A stretch of DNA of 64,000 bases from an uncultured Lacinutrix sp. (GTDB lineage Bacteria; Bacteroidota; Bacteroidia; Flavobacteriales; Flavobacteriaceae), in contig CAKZMU010000008.1 in assembly GCA_937129145.1 (NCBI GenBank), forward strand, positions 62,001-126,000, in the 5' to 3' direction. Below are positions 1 through 8,658 of the stretch, piece by piece; the stretch's first letter is position 1; every line of letters starts with the position of its first letter. The notes under the pieces were generated by a model, which had not been told where the DNA came from, did no database searches, and worked only from the letters and a program-made list of their open reading frames with translations. The translations under genes were made by a program, and so were the position numbers.

Positions 1-386
1 GATATTAAAGTTAAGAGTACTGTCGCAACTAATGAAAAGAATACGATTGTGTAAAACTTAGACAGTATAAACTCCTTTTTGCTCAAGCCATCAATCAAAT
101 TTTGTTTTATGGTTTTATTACTGTATTCATTACCAATCATACTTACCACTACAATCGCAAAGAAAAATTTAAATTGTGCCGCAAAAAAGGTGGTAATATG
201 CCAAATTATTGGAAAATTATAAATACCTAATTCACCTAATTCTAATGTAAAAAAACCAAAAAAGTTAATTTTTATAGAAGATAAAATTAGTACAGTAAAT
301 GGTAAAATAAATGATATAAATATGAGAATTTTACTCGTCCTGTTGAGTAATAATTTTTGTAATTCTAGTTGTAAAAGACGTACCAT
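1..386 (-). CDS. ABC-2 type transporter permease, N-terminal part (cut by window edge)
   Basis: An ATG at 386 opens a minus-strand frame that stays open for 128 codons to the window edge, so only the N-terminus is present. It begins MVRLLQLELQKLLLNR, a typical cytoplasmic start for ABC-2 permeases. Hydrophobic segments lie at about residues 19-37, 58-84 and 109-128. A polar loop NEYSNKTIKQNLIDGLSK sits at 86-103, matching the conserved cytoplasmic loop (ExxxxT...L) of this family. It starts 15 nt after the stop of the ATPase gene upstream and would form the membrane half of that transporter. The substrate is unknown. Confidence 0.85.
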   Translation of the reverse strand, partial: MVRLLQLELQKLLLNRTSKILIFISFILPFTVLILSSIKINFFGFFTLELGELGIYNFPIIWHITTFFAAQFKFFFAIVVVSMIGNEYSNKTIKQNLIDGLSKKEFILSKFYTIVFFSLVATVLLTLI

Positions 387-401
387 GATTTTTTTGATTG
401 A

Positions 402-1298
402 TTAGTTATTGTCGGTTAATTGAAGGAATTGCTCTTCTAGACTTTCTTTACGCTTCACTAAATGCGACAGAGTAATATCTTTTTCGAACATTAATTTGTT
501 AAATGTTGATGCTTCCATTGGGTTTTCCAAGAAAGCAGTAATTAACCCTTCTTCAACTTTAATACTTCCAAAAGACTCATCTTTTTTAAGAATTTTAATC
601 AACTCATCATGTTTGTCTGTTTTTAACTCAAAGAAACCATGACTGGAAATCATTTCGTCAACTCGACCTGAATATAGTTTTTCTCCTTTGCGCAAAACGA
701 CAACATGTGTACATACTTTTTCAACTTCATCCAAAAGGTGGGAAGCTAAAAGTATGGTGGTACCATCGTTTGCAATATCTTTTATTATCTGCCTAATTTG
801 ATGAATACCTTGAGGGTCTAAGCCATTTGTAGGTTCGTCAAGTATTAAAATTTCTGGGTCGTTTAGCAAAGCAGAAGCAATGGCTAAACGCTGTTTCATA
901 CCCAACGAATAAGTTTTGAATTTGCTATTTTTACGGTCGGTTAAGCCAACAATTTCTAGCTTTTCGTCAATTTTATTAAGGTCAACGCCTTTTATTTTAC
1001 ATACCAACCTTAAGTTGTCGTAACCAGACATGTATGGGTAAAAGTTTGGGTTTTCAATAATGGCTCCAACTTTTTTAAGTGCATCATGAGTTGTTATGTT
1101 ACCATCAAACCAATGAAAATCTCCATGAGTTTTGTTTACAACATTTAAAACGATACCAAGTGTTGTGGATTTACCACTTCCGTTAGGTCCAAGTATGCCA
1201 TAAACATTGCCTTTATTTATTGTAAAAGAAAGGTCTTTAACCGCAGTTAGATAACCAAATTTCTTTGAGAGGTTATTAATTGTTAAAATAGATTCCAA
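402..1298 (-). CDS. ABC transporter ATP-binding protein
   Basis: A 298-residue ABC ATPase of the ABC-2/drug and lantibiotic export class. Walker A GPNGSGKST is at residues 37-45, signature SLGMKQR at 131-137, Walker B LILDEPTNG from 151 and the switch His at about 187. The remaining ~90 C-terminal residues are a non-catalytic extension common in this class. The start is TTG at 1298; no ATG lies in a better place. The permease gene follows after 15 nt, so the two are co-transcribed and form one exporter. It hydrolyses ATP at the cytoplasmic face. The cargo cannot be told from sequence. Confidence 0.93.
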   Translation of the reverse strand: MESILTINNLSKKFGYLTAVKDLSFTINKGNVYGILGPNGSGKSTTLGIVLNVVNKTHGDFHWFDGNITTHDALKKVGAIIENPNFYPYMSGYDNLRLVCKIKGVDLNKIDEKLEIVGLTDRKNSKFKTYSLGMKQRLAIASALLNDPEILILDEPTNGLDPQGIHQIRQIIKDIANDGTTILLASHLLDEVEKVCTHVVVLRKGEKLYSGRVDEMISSHGFFELKTDKHDELIKILKKDESFGSIKVEEGLITAFLENPMEASTFNKLMFEKDITLSHLVKRKESLEEQFLQLTDNN

Positions 1299-1388
1299 AA
1301 TGTAGTGATTGATTAGTTATAAGAATAAGACGATAAAAGCGCAAAGTTGTTACAAAGCTTTTTTATCGTGTAGATTTAAAGAATAGGA

Positions 1389-1895
1389 TTAATTCCAGTT
1401 TTCATTGAAATCTAAATCTTCGTAATCATCAATATTTAAATGATTATCAAAATCATCAGATTCATCTGCCTCAAAAGATTTTTCAGGTGCTTCGTTTGGT
1501 ATTTGACCGTGAACGTACATAAGGTTTGGATAGTCCATGCCTTCGGCAACTTCAACGATTTCAGCTAACTCAACTAAAAACGTCCACATACTCAAGAAAT
1601 CATAAATATAGATGAGCTTTGTTTTTTTCTCATCCACAACATCTTCCAATAAAGTCTCATTCATTAGTTTTACCGAATTTATGCCCTCACTCATGTCGAA
1701 CAATGAAATTTCTTCGCCTTGATTCCAATCGTTATCACTTATGTAAAACGATGCCATTTCGGTACCATCAAACCCAAACGATTGCGTAATGGTATTGTGT
1801 AAATCTTCTAAAGTATCGGTTTTTCTAATTTCAATATCCCTAAAAATATCTTCTTCAGTATCGTTGTCAAGTATGATTCTAAATCTGTAAATCAT
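1389..1895 (-). CDS. pRiA4b ORF-3-like family protein
   Basis: A 168-residue acidic protein. The first ~110 residues (MIYRFRIILD..., FGFDGTEMASFYISDNDW, KLIYIYDFLSMWTF) fit the plasmid pRiA4b ORF-3-like fold, whose members typically hold the pattern F-x-x-x-D-W and a Y-x-Y-D-x-x-D/M-x-W segment. The last ~50 residues are a low-complexity Asp/Glu/Asn tail. The function of the family is not established. It is a single gene with its own TAnnTTTG promoter box at 1914-1921. It is common as a chromosomal stand-alone gene in Flavobacteriaceae, so the plasmid name does not imply mobility here. Confidence 0.8.
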   Translation of the reverse strand: MIYRFRIILDNDTEEDIFRDIEIRKTDTLEDLHNTITQSFGFDGTEMASFYISDNDWNQGEEISLFDMSEGINSVKLMNETLLEDVVDEKKTKLIYIYDFLSMWTFLVELAEIVEVAEGMDYPNLMYVHGQIPNEAPEKSFEADESDDFDNHLNIDDYEDLDFNENWN

Positions 1896-1913
1896 GAATT
1901 ATATTTCTTAATG

Positions 1914-1921
1914 CAAATTTA
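1914..1921 (-). promoter_or_regulatory. Bacteroidota -7 promoter box for the pRiA4b-like gene
   Basis: On the minus strand the bases read TAAATTTG, an exact TAnnTTTG box, 18 nt upstream of the ATG at 1895. Spacing agrees with other boxes in this window. No clear -33 element was picked out by eye. Confidence 0.55.
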
Positions 1922-1933
1922 TCTAAAAAAATA

Positions 1934-2956
1934 TTATTTACTAAAGCGATGCAGAACAAATGTCGTTGCAGTTAACAAGAAAAATGCGCCTACTTGATGA
2001 GAAACTCCTAGCAAAACTTTAGCATCATTTATAAACAAAATTGTAAGTACGCCTAATAAAAACTGCAAACCAACTATTGATATGAGTATGTTAGCACCTT
2101 TTTGTTGATCACAATGTAATTGTAATTTTCTTGTTTTACTCCAAACCATGACTACAAGAATTACTACAATATAAGCTAACATACGATGTACGAATTGCAC
2201 ACCACTTTTTCCTTCAATAAAGTTTTTAATTACAGGAGTTTGTTCTATATAAACGGTTTTGTGCATAAATTTGCCTTCACTCATCATTGGCCAATGATTA
2301 TGAATAAAACCTGCATCCAAACCAGCTACAAAAGCACCATAAATAATTTGAAGAATTAGTACTGCAAGTGTTAATCTTATAAAATTTCTTAATCGTTTGT
2401 TGATTTCTTTTTTATTGGGAAAGATAATATCAAGTGCCACCCAAAACGTATAAGCAAAGGTGATAAATGCGGTTGTTAAGTGTGCAGCTAGTCTATAATG
2501 GCTTACATCTGGTCTGTCCACCAAACCACTTTTTACCATATACCATCCTAAAAACCCTTGGAAACCACCCAATATTAAAAGTATAATCGACTTTTTTATG
2601 GTTGGTTTTGTGAGTTGTTTTTTTAAGAGGAAATAAACAAAAGGAATAATAAATACCAAACCTATAAATCGACCAAGTACGCGATGTAACCATTCCCAAA
2701 AATAGATATCTTTAAAATCCTGAAGTGTAAAATGATTATTGAGTTTTTGATATTCGGGATATTGTTTGTAAAGGTCAAAGGCTTCTTGCCATTCAACCTC
2801 GTTCATTGGTGGAATAGTTCCTGAAATTAGTTTGTAATTTGAAATGGATAACCCTGAATGTGTAAGCCTTGTTATACCACCAACAACTACCATGATAAAA
2901 ATTAAAACACAGCCAGTTAGTAGCCAGTAAAATACTTTTTTATTGTCTTTTTTCAT
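1934..2956 (-). CDS. ctaA: Heme A synthase (COX15/CtaA family)
   Basis: 340 residues with about eight membrane helices. The enzyme oxidises the C8 methyl of heme O to a formyl group, giving heme A for cytochrome oxidase; it sits in the inner membrane. Diagnostic segments: [14 protein letters not shown] after the first helix (res ~25-38), [13 protein letters not shown] (~87-99), [10 protein letters not shown] (~155-164), [10 protein letters not shown] (~255-264) and [10 protein letters not shown] near the C-terminus. These carry the conserved heme-ligand histidines. The length and the extended first periplasmic loop match the type found in Bacteroidota and alphaproteobacteria. The start overlaps the end of cca by 17 nt, so it is the last gene of a tsaC-cca-ctaA run. 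Confidence 0.94.
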   Translation of the reverse strand: MKKDNKKVFYWLLTGCVLIFIMVVVGGITRLTHSGLSISNYKLISGTIPPMNEVEWQEAFDLYKQYPEYQKLNNHFTLQDFKDIYFWEWLHRVLGRFIGLVFIIPFVYFLLKKQLTKPTIKKSIILLILGGFQGFLGWYMVKSGLVDRPDVSHYRLAAHLTTAFITFAYTFWVALDIIFPNKKEINKRLRNFIRLTLAVLILQIIYGAFVAGLDAGFIHNHWPMMSEGKFMHKTVYIEQTPVIKNFIEGKSGVQFVHRMLAYIVVILVVMVWSKTRKLQLHCDQQKGANILISIVGLQFLLGVLTILFINDAKVLLGVSHQVGAFFLLTATTFVLHRFSK

Positions 2957-4367
2957 CTGTTTTTAAACCTAGTTTTTTACCTTCTTCAAGCATCAATTTA
3001 TAAGCTGCATCAAACTCATTAGGTATGTCGCCTTCTAAAATGGCTTCTTTTATAGCTTCTTTAATCACGCCAATTTCTCTTGAAGGTTTCAGGTTAAATG
3101 CTTTCATGATTTCTTCGCCAGAAACAGGAGGTTGAAAATTCCTGATATGGTCACGCTCTTCGACTTCAACTATTTTTTGTCTAACTATTTTAAAATTGTT
3201 GTGATATTTTTTAAAACGCTTTGGATTTTTTGTGGTGATATCTGCTTCACAAAGCGTCATTAAATCATCTACATAATCACCAGCATCAAACACCAACCTA
3301 CGAACTGCCGAATCGGTAACACCATCTTGCGCCAATACAATTGGGCGTGAACTCATCAATACCATTTTCTGGACAAATTTCATTTTGTCATTCAATGGCA
3401 TTTTTAGTCTTTTAAACAAACGATATACCATTTTTGAGCCTTCAAATTCATGACCATGAAACGTCCAGCCTACTTTTTTACTAAACCTTTTTGTGGGTGC
3501 TTTTCCAATATCGTGTAATAATGCTGCCCAACGTAACCAAAGGTTGTCGGTATGTTTTGCGATATTGTCGACCACTTCAAGAGTGTGGTAAAAATTGTCT
3601 TTATGGCGTTGTCCTTCAACTTCATCAATACCTTTTAAAGCGGTTAATTCTGGCATAATAAATTGCAATAACCCTGTTTTTTCCAGCAATAAAAAACCAG
3701 TTGAAGGTTGCTCGCTTTCTAAAATTTTATGAAGCTCTGTAACAATACGTTCTTTGGTGATTATTTTTATACGTTCGTTATTTCTTGTAATAGCTTTTAA
3801 AGATTTGTCTTCAATTTTAAAACTTAATTGAGTTGCAAATCGTATAGCACGTAACATTCGTAAAGGGTCGTCACTATAAGTGATATCAGGATTTAACGGT
3901 GTGCGGATTATTTTGTTTTCAAGGTCTGATACACCATTAAAAGGGTCTAATAATTCGCCGAAATTATTTTCATTTAAACTAAAAGCAAGGGCATTAATAG
4001 TAAAATCTCGACGATTTTGATCATCTTCTAAAGTGCCATTTTCTACAACTGGGTTTCTACTGTCTTCGGAATAAGATTCTTTTCTAGCACCAACAAATTC
4101 AATTTCTAAATCGTCATACTTTAACATGGCAGTACCATAGGTTTTAAATATTTGAACTTTAGGGTTGTTAGGTAGGTTTTTTGATACTTGTTTTGCAAGT
4201 TCAATACCGCTGCCAATTGCCACAATGTCAATGTCTTTATGCGAACCTCGATTAAGAATAAAATCCCTTACAAAGCCACCAATAACATACGATTCTAAAT
4301 TCAACTCATTGACAGATTTTGATATAACCTTAAAAATAGTATGTTGTAAAGCCTGCTTGTAATTCAT
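2940..4367 (-). CDS. cca: CCA tRNA nucleotidyltransferase with HD domain
   Basis: A 475-residue class II nucleotidyltransferase. The pol-beta-like head has GGFVRD at residues 30-35 and the DIDIV metal-binding motif at 45-49. The CCA-family motif [10 protein letters not shown] starts at 119, and the [14 protein letters not shown] motif follows near 166-179. An HD phosphohydrolase domain follows, with LLHDIGKA around 283-290. It adds or repairs the 3' CCA end of tRNAs; the HD part probably processes cyclic or phosphate ends, as in other HD-containing members. It is read 36 nt after tsaC and overlaps ctaA by 17 nt. Confidence 0.94.
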   Translation of the reverse strand: MNYKQALQHTIFKVISKSVNELNLESYVIGGFVRDFILNRGSHKDIDIVAIGSGIELAKQVSKNLPNNPKVQIFKTYGTAMLKYDDLEIEFVGARKESYSEDSRNPVVENGTLEDDQNRRDFTINALAFSLNENNFGELLDPFNGVSDLENKIIRTPLNPDITYSDDPLRMLRAIRFATQLSFKIEDKSLKAITRNNERIKIITKERIVTELHKILESEQPSTGFLLLEKTGLLQFIMPELTALKGIDEVEGQRHKDNFYHTLEVVDNIAKHTDNLWLRWAALLHDIGKAPTKRFSKKVGWTFHGHEFEGSKMVYRLFKRLKMPLNDKMKFVQKMVLMSSRPIVLAQDGVTDSAVRRLVFDAGDYVDDLMTLCEADITTKNPKRFKKYHNNFKIVRQKIVEVEERDHIRNFQPPVSGEEIMKAFNLKPSREIGVIKEAIKEAILEGDIPNEFDAAYKLMLEEGKKLGLKTDEKRQ

Positions 4368-4403
4368 TTAATTAAGTAAATAATGCCATTTGAGAATCAT
4401 AGT

Positions 4404-4964
4404 TTATTCTCTAATAACTTTAACCATACCATTACCACTTAATTTAATTATTGAGGAGGCTTTGGCGGAATTTTTTTTGCGATGCAAATTTACAACATAG
4501 TCCACACCTTTTAAAATATCAGGACTTATTTCTGAGTAAGATTTTGGAGAAGGCTTATTACTAATATTTGCAGAAGTTGATACAATAGGTACCTTTAATT
4601 TTTTTATAAGCTGATTGCAAAAAGCATGGTTAACCACCCTAATGGCTAAGGTGTTGTCATCAGCTACAATATTTTCGGCTATATGTAAAGGCTTATTGTA
4701 GATTATGGTGGTTGGTTTATTGGCGTATTTTAAAATATCGTAAGCTGCTTCTGGCACTTTTTCAACGTATTGGTTAAGCATGTTAAAATTGCTTACTAAA
4801 CAAATCATAGATTTTGTTTCTTCACGCTGTTTTAATTTATAAATACGCTTTACAGCTTCATAATTAGTAGCATCGCAACCAATTCCCCAAATAGTGTCAG
4901 TAGGGTATAGTATAATACCACCCTGCTTTAAAACTTCTAGTGCCTTATTTACTTCTTCGGTCAT
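4404..4964 (-). CDS. tsaC: L-threonylcarbamoyladenylate synthase (YrdC/Sua5 family)
   Basis: 186 residues, the length of a short TsaC/YrdC protein without the extra Sua5 domain. It carries YPTDTIWGIGCDA (res ~20-32), KQREETKSM (substrate-binding) and the STSAN motif (~132). It makes threonylcarbamoyl-AMP from threonine, bicarbonate and ATP for the t6A modification of ANN-decoding tRNAs. Its neighbour cca is also a tRNA-maturation gene. A TAnnTTTG box lies 20 nt upstream (4985-4992) and probably drives tsaC-cca-ctaA. Confidence 0.92.
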   Translation of the reverse strand: MTEEVNKALEVLKQGGIILYPTDTIWGIGCDATNYEAVKRIYKLKQREETKSMICLVSNFNMLNQYVEKVPEAAYDILKYANKPTTIIYNKPLHIAENIVADDNTLAIRVVNHAFCNQLIKKLKVPIVSTSANISNKPSPKSYSEISPDILKGVDYVVNLHRKKNSAKASSIIKLSGNGMVKVIRE

Positions 4965-4984
4965 ATAAGCATAAACTTTGGTGG

Positions 4985-4992
4985 CAAAGTTA
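4985..4992 (-). promoter_or_regulatory. -7 promoter box for the tsaC-cca-ctaA operon
   Basis: Minus strand reads TAACTTTG, an exact TAnnTTTG box, 20 nt before the tsaC ATG at 4964. The divergent gene at 5037 starts 44 nt away, so its own promoter must share this short spacer. Confidence 0.6.
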
Positions 4993-5036
4993 GCATTAGT
5001 TTTCTACTTTGCTTTAAAACTTTGTATTATTGCTAA

Positions 5037-5795
5037 ATGAAAAAACACTTTCATAATAAGTATATTCAACACCAGGCAAAACTCGATACATTTATCGAGG
5101 ATTTCGACACATCTGGAAAGTTACTAAGCCATGGAAAAAGAAATTCTTTAAAGCTATTTAAATTGGATGCCGAGACTGTAAATATCAAGTCTTTTAAAAT
5201 CCCTAATATCTTTAATAAAATTGCTTATAAATTCTTACGAAAAAGTAAAGCACAACGTTCTTTTGAATACGCTGAAAATCTACTTTCTTTAGGAATTGGA
5301 ACACCGCATCCCATTGCTTATTACGAATTTTATAATGGCTTGTTTTTTGGCAAGAGTTATTATATAAGTGAACATGTTTATTCCGATTTAACATATCGTG
5401 AATTGACTAAGGATTTGCATTATCCTGACCATGAAAATATTTTAAGGGCTTTTACAAGGTTTACATTTAAGTTACATGAAAACCATGTGTATTTTTTAGA
5501 CCATTCGCCTGGAAATACGCTTATTAAAAAAGAAAACGACGGTTACAGGTTTTATTTAGTTGATTTAAACAGAATGCAATTTAAACCTCTATCGTTTGAA
5601 GAAAGAATCCAGAATTTTGAGCGTTTAACCATACATGAATCCATGGTGAAAGTAATGAGCGAGGAATATGCCAAACTTATTAATAGACCTTTTGAAGAAG
5701 TATTTAATTTAATGTGGAAATTTACTCAAGATTTTCAAAGAAAATTTCATCGCAAACGCGAGTTGAAAAACCAGTTAAAATTCTGGAAAAAGTAA
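5037..5795 (+). CDS. Lipopolysaccharide kinase-like protein (Kdo kinase/WaaP family)
   Basis: 252 residues with a eukaryotic-kinase-like fold of the Kdo kinase/WaaP group. A candidate ATP-binding Lys is in VNIKSFKIPN (~res 51). The catalytic loop is LDHSPGNTLI (D155, N160), and the metal-binding segment is VDLNRMQF (D176). The protein is rich in basic residues and has no signal peptide, as expected for a cytoplasmic inner-membrane-face enzyme. It probably phosphorylates Kdo or a core sugar of LPS. It is transcribed convergently with a WaaE-like glycosyltransferase 3 nt away, which supports a role in LPS core assembly. The exact sugar is not knowable here. Confidence 0.85.
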   Translation: MKKHFHNKYIQHQAKLDTFIEDFDTSGKLLSHGKRNSLKLFKLDAETVNIKSFKIPNIFNKIAYKFLRKSKAQRSFEYAENLLSLGIGTPHPIAYYEFYNGLFFGKSYYISEHVYSDLTYRELTKDLHYPDHENILRAFTRFTFKLHENHVYFLDHSPGNTLIKKENDGYRFYLVDLNRMQFKPLSFEERIQNFERLTIHESMVKVMSEEYAKLINRPFEEVFNLMWKFTQDFQRKFHRKRELKNQLKFWKK

Positions 5796-5798
5796 TTC

Positions 5799-6551
5799 TT
5801 ACTGTCTGTTTTTTCGTAATAGCCAAAGCTTTACATAGCGCATAAATACAACGTATGCTTGCATATAACCAATAGTTAATCCAACCACACCATCACGAAA
5901 CCCGCTTTGAACAATGTAATGTTTAAAAAAGCCCCAAAACGGTTTAATAACAAAGTGATAGGGTGTTAGTTTGCCTGTTTTTTTATCGTAATCTTTTGCT
6001 TGCCAAGTCGCATAACGATTCATTTTTTCAACATAGGCATCAAAGGTGGTGTAGGTGTTGTGGTATAGCTTATTTTTAAGCGAGCCAACTGTACCATCAG
6101 CAATAATTTCGGCATGGACTTGTTTGTCTACATAGGTACATACATCACGTTTAAATAACCTGATAACTTTATCGTTTCTCCAACCGCTAAATTTTACGCG
6201 CTCTCCCATAAAATGGTTGTTTCTACCAATCCAATAGGCGACATGTGTTGTTGGGTTGTTTAAAACTTCTTTGATTTCTGTCTCTAGTTCGGGTGTGACA
6301 CGCTCGTCGGCATCTACCAATAAAACCCACTCGTGGGTTGCTTGCGGAATTGCCCAATTTTTTTGGGATGCGGAATATTGATACTCACGCCTTATAACCT
6401 TATGAGCCAATTTTTGAGCTTTTTCAAAGGTGCCATCAGTACTAAAACTATCAACCACCAATATTTCATCAGCAAATTTTACCGAAGCAATGACGGCTTC
6501 AATATTATGAATTTCGTTACCTGTAGGTATAATTGCTGTAAGTTTATTCAT
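5799..6551 (-). CDS. Glycosyltransferase family 2 (WaaE/KdtX-like LPS core enzyme)
   Basis: 250 residues, a GT-A glycosyltransferase. The N-terminus has AIIPTGNEIHNI and ILVVDSFSTDGT; the metal-binding DxD-type motif VDADER is at 79-84. The pattern of SASQKNWAIPQA before the VDADER motif and a C-terminal GWRNDKVIRLFKR segment is characteristic of the WaaE/KdtX group, which adds a glucose-type residue to the LPS inner core. The start overlaps the end of the upstream gene (6544) by 8 nt, so they are co-transcribed. No membrane span is evident apart from a moderately hydrophobic C-terminus. Confidence 0.9.
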   Translation of the reverse strand: MNKLTAIIPTGNEIHNIEAVIASVKFADEILVVDSFSTDGTFEKAQKLAHKVIRREYQYSASQKNWAIPQATHEWVLLVDADERVTPELETEIKEVLNNPTTHVAYWIGRNNHFMGERVKFSGWRNDKVIRLFKRDVCTYVDKQVHAEIIADGTVGSLKNKLYHNTYTTFDAYVEKMNRYATWQAKDYDKKTGKLTPYHFVIKPFWGFFKHYIVQSGFRDGVVGLTIGYMQAYVVFMRYVKLWLLRKNRQ

Positions 6552-7611
6552 TTAATGTAAATGGCTTATTAAACGATTGCAATGTAAAGTAATTTAATTG
6601 CTTTCTTATTTTGTATTTCCTCATCAAATTTAATGGCTTCTTTTTTAAATAACTTTTATCTTTATGTAGAAAAGAAATTGATGCGTCAATTATTCTGCTG
6701 CTCGATTTTCCATCGGTATAAGGGTGCAGTTCTTGGTTATAATCATGAATTAATTGTATAATGTCTTTAGGATGACCAAGTGCTTTTTTTAAAGCTGGCG
6801 CTATTTCTGAAGCTTTTATTACATTTATTAAATGTGGCTTAGGAATGTGATGATTAAAGGTAACCACAGGTTTTTCTTGAAGCATAAATTCTTGTATGGC
6901 AGATGTAGTGTCCGAAAACATGATATCGGATTTTTTAAACAAAGGAATTAAATTTGTGGTATTAAAAAAAGTAAAAAAATCACCGTTTAATTCTTTCCAT
7001 TTTTTTACAATCTCAACAGGTATTTTTGGATGCAGCACCATAATAAAATTATAAGTACCTGAGTTAGAAAGGCGTTTAATTTCTTCATACACCTCATTGT
7101 TATATGCTAGACTTAATCGTGGTGTAAAAGTTGATGCAATAAATACAACTGGAGGATTCCCAATGTTCTTTTTTTCTATTGGAAATAAAGGGTCAACTTT
7201 AGACCAACCTGTTTCTATAACTTCAAAAGTTTTGTATTTTTCTTTTTGAAGGTTAAAAATTGAAGTTGTAGATGGCCCTTGTGTACAATATAAATCAAAT
7301 AAGCCTCTTATTCTAAAATGGTCCTTTTTAAACGAGCGTTTTTCAGCATTAAAACCATGAAATACTTGCACTTTTAATGTGTTGATAAAATCTGGAACTT
7401 TATCTGTTATAGCTAAAGTAATGTGAGGTTTATAATCTAAAACGTCTTCTATGGAATTTAGAACATGTTCGCTTTGTTCCAGTTCTTTAATAGTGCCTAA
7501 ATCGCAAAACCATTTTACTAATAAACCTCTTTTTAAAAGCTCAGCTTCAAGAGGTTTTCCAATTGGTATGGCATAGCTGTACGATATGTATATTAAAAAC
7601 TTATACTGCAT
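6544..7611 (-). CDS. CDP-glycerol glycerophosphotransferase-like (GT-B fold) protein
   Basis: 355 residues. The C-terminal half matches the CDP-glycerol:poly(glycerophosphate) glycerophosphotransferase family: HGFNAEKRSF (~83-92), an HPKIP segment (~199) and SDTTSAIQEFMLQEKPVVTF (~234-253), the donor-binding signature. Family members transfer glycerol-phosphate or ribitol-phosphate to a glycan, but related proteins in Gram-negative capsule and LPS loci have other donors, so the substrate is open. It begins the pair with the WaaE-like gene (8-nt overlap) and has a possible promoter box at 7647-7654. Confidence 0.85.
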   Translation of the reverse strand: MQYKFLIYISYSYAIPIGKPLEAELLKRGLLVKWFCDLGTIKELEQSEHVLNSIEDVLDYKPHITLAITDKVPDFINTLKVQVFHGFNAEKRSFKKDHFRIRGLFDLYCTQGPSTTSIFNLQKEKYKTFEVIETGWSKVDPLFPIEKKNIGNPPVVFIASTFTPRLSLAYNNEVYEEIKRLSNSGTYNFIMVLHPKIPVEIVKKWKELNGDFFTFFNTTNLIPLFKKSDIMFSDTTSAIQEFMLQEKPVVTFNHHIPKPHLINVIKASEIAPALKKALGHPKDIIQLIHDYNQELHPYTDGKSSSRIIDASISFLHKDKSYLKKKPLNLMRKYKIRKQLNYFTLQSFNKPFTLNE

Positions 7612-7646
7612 AGTTTAGTTTTGATAAAATTAGCTTATTTAGAAGT

Positions 7647-7654
7647 CAAAATTA
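7647..7654 (-). promoter_or_regulatory. Possible -7 promoter box upstream of the CDP-glycerol transferase-like gene
   Basis: Minus strand reads TAATTTTG (TAnnTTTG), 36 nt before the ATG at 7611. The sequence fits the consensus, but the leader is longer than at most other boxes here. Confidence 0.4.
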
Positions 7655-7670
7655 GCACACTTTTTTATTA

Positions 7671-8615
7671 TTAATTTATGCGTTTTTCTAACCAACCTAA
7701 TATAAATTTTAAAATTTCTGGTGGACAAAGATCCAAACTCTGTAAACCTAGAAAAAGCTTATTGTTATACTTTTTATTTAATTTAAACTTATACCAAAAT
7801 AAGGGCTTTTTATAAGACCTTATATAAATTAATTGTAAATCGTTCTTTAAAACGCAGGTGTTGTTTTTTATTTCTATATGATTTGCTAAACCTTGTGGTG
7901 TGAATTGATTTTTGTCTCTAAACTTATATTTTATATTGTCAATAAAGATTTTTGGATTGGCTTCAAAATAATTTTTAAAAGTTGATTTACGTAGTGGATG
8001 TGGCGTGTGTCTAAAATTATAATATTTTTTAAAACCAATGAGTTTTGCTGCTTTTTGCTGTGCTGCTTTATGGCCAAACCGTTTCTTTTTAAATTTTTTA
8101 GTGAGTTTGTCTTCATCAAATTTCAACCATTTACCCCTAAGTACAGGCAATCCATCTTTAAAGAAATCGCTTGGTTTTGTGTTGTCGATTAAAAAGAAAT
8201 CATCATTAAAATAAATAAAATGTTCAGCTAAATTAGGTATTCTGTACATACACGTTTCAATGGGTCTGCAATTAAATGTTGGTAAATATTTAGCATAACC
8301 ATCAAAAATCACGCTATGATCAACTATAGACACATTTTTATATTTACCCTTAGAACCTTTTGAAGTCAAGAAAGGAGGTGTTTGGTTGTCGGTAATAATA
8401 AAAATATTCCTAACAAAAGGCGCAAATTTAATAATGGAATCTATCGTAAAGTTGATTTCGTTTACTTGATCGAACCTTGTTCTAAAGCTCTTTGTGGCAA
8501 CCTTTTTTTTGTCTTTTACATAAGGTAGTATTTTTTGTTTATGTTGTTCATCATTTCCATCAACCCACAGAATTACCGCATCAATTGGGTGGTTTTGATT
8601 TTTGTTTTTTGTCAT
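7671..8615 (-). CDS. Stealth-family capsular polysaccharide phosphotransferase
   Basis: 314 residues with the conserved blocks of the Stealth family: CR1 IDAVILWVDG (11-20), CR2 RFDQVNEINFTIDSI through IFIITDNQTPPFL (~47-84), the acidic YFNDDFF motif (135-141) and a CR3-like HTPHPLRKS (203-211). Stealth proteins are hexose-1-phosphate transferases that build phosphodiester-linked glycans, using UDP-sugars and releasing UMP. It lies on the same strand as, and 59 nt before, the CDP-glycerol transferase-like gene, so two phosphate-linking enzymes stand side by side. The acceptor is unknown. Confidence 0.9.
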   Translation of the reverse strand: MTKNKNQNHPIDAVILWVDGNDEQHKQKILPYVKDKKKVATKSFRTRFDQVNEINFTIDSIIKFAPFVRNIFIITDNQTPPFLTSKGSKGKYKNVSIVDHSVIFDGYAKYLPTFNCRPIETCMYRIPNLAEHFIYFNDDFFLIDNTKPSDFFKDGLPVLRGKWLKFDEDKLTKKFKKKRFGHKAAQQKAAKLIGFKKYYNFRHTPHPLRKSTFKNYFEANPKIFIDNIKYKFRDKNQFTPQGLANHIEIKNNTCVLKNDLQLIYIRSYKKPLFWYKFKLNKKYNNKLFLGLQSLDLCPPEILKFILGWLEKRIN

Positions 8616-8658
8616 AGTTTATATCAAATGGAAAATTGTAGCATTAAAGCAAAAACGG

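Noticed and set aside
1389-1895. pRiA4b ORF-3-like protein as a sign of a plasmid or IS remnant
   Set aside because: No transposase, inverted repeats or other plasmid genes nearby; the family is widespread on Bacteroidota chromosomes.
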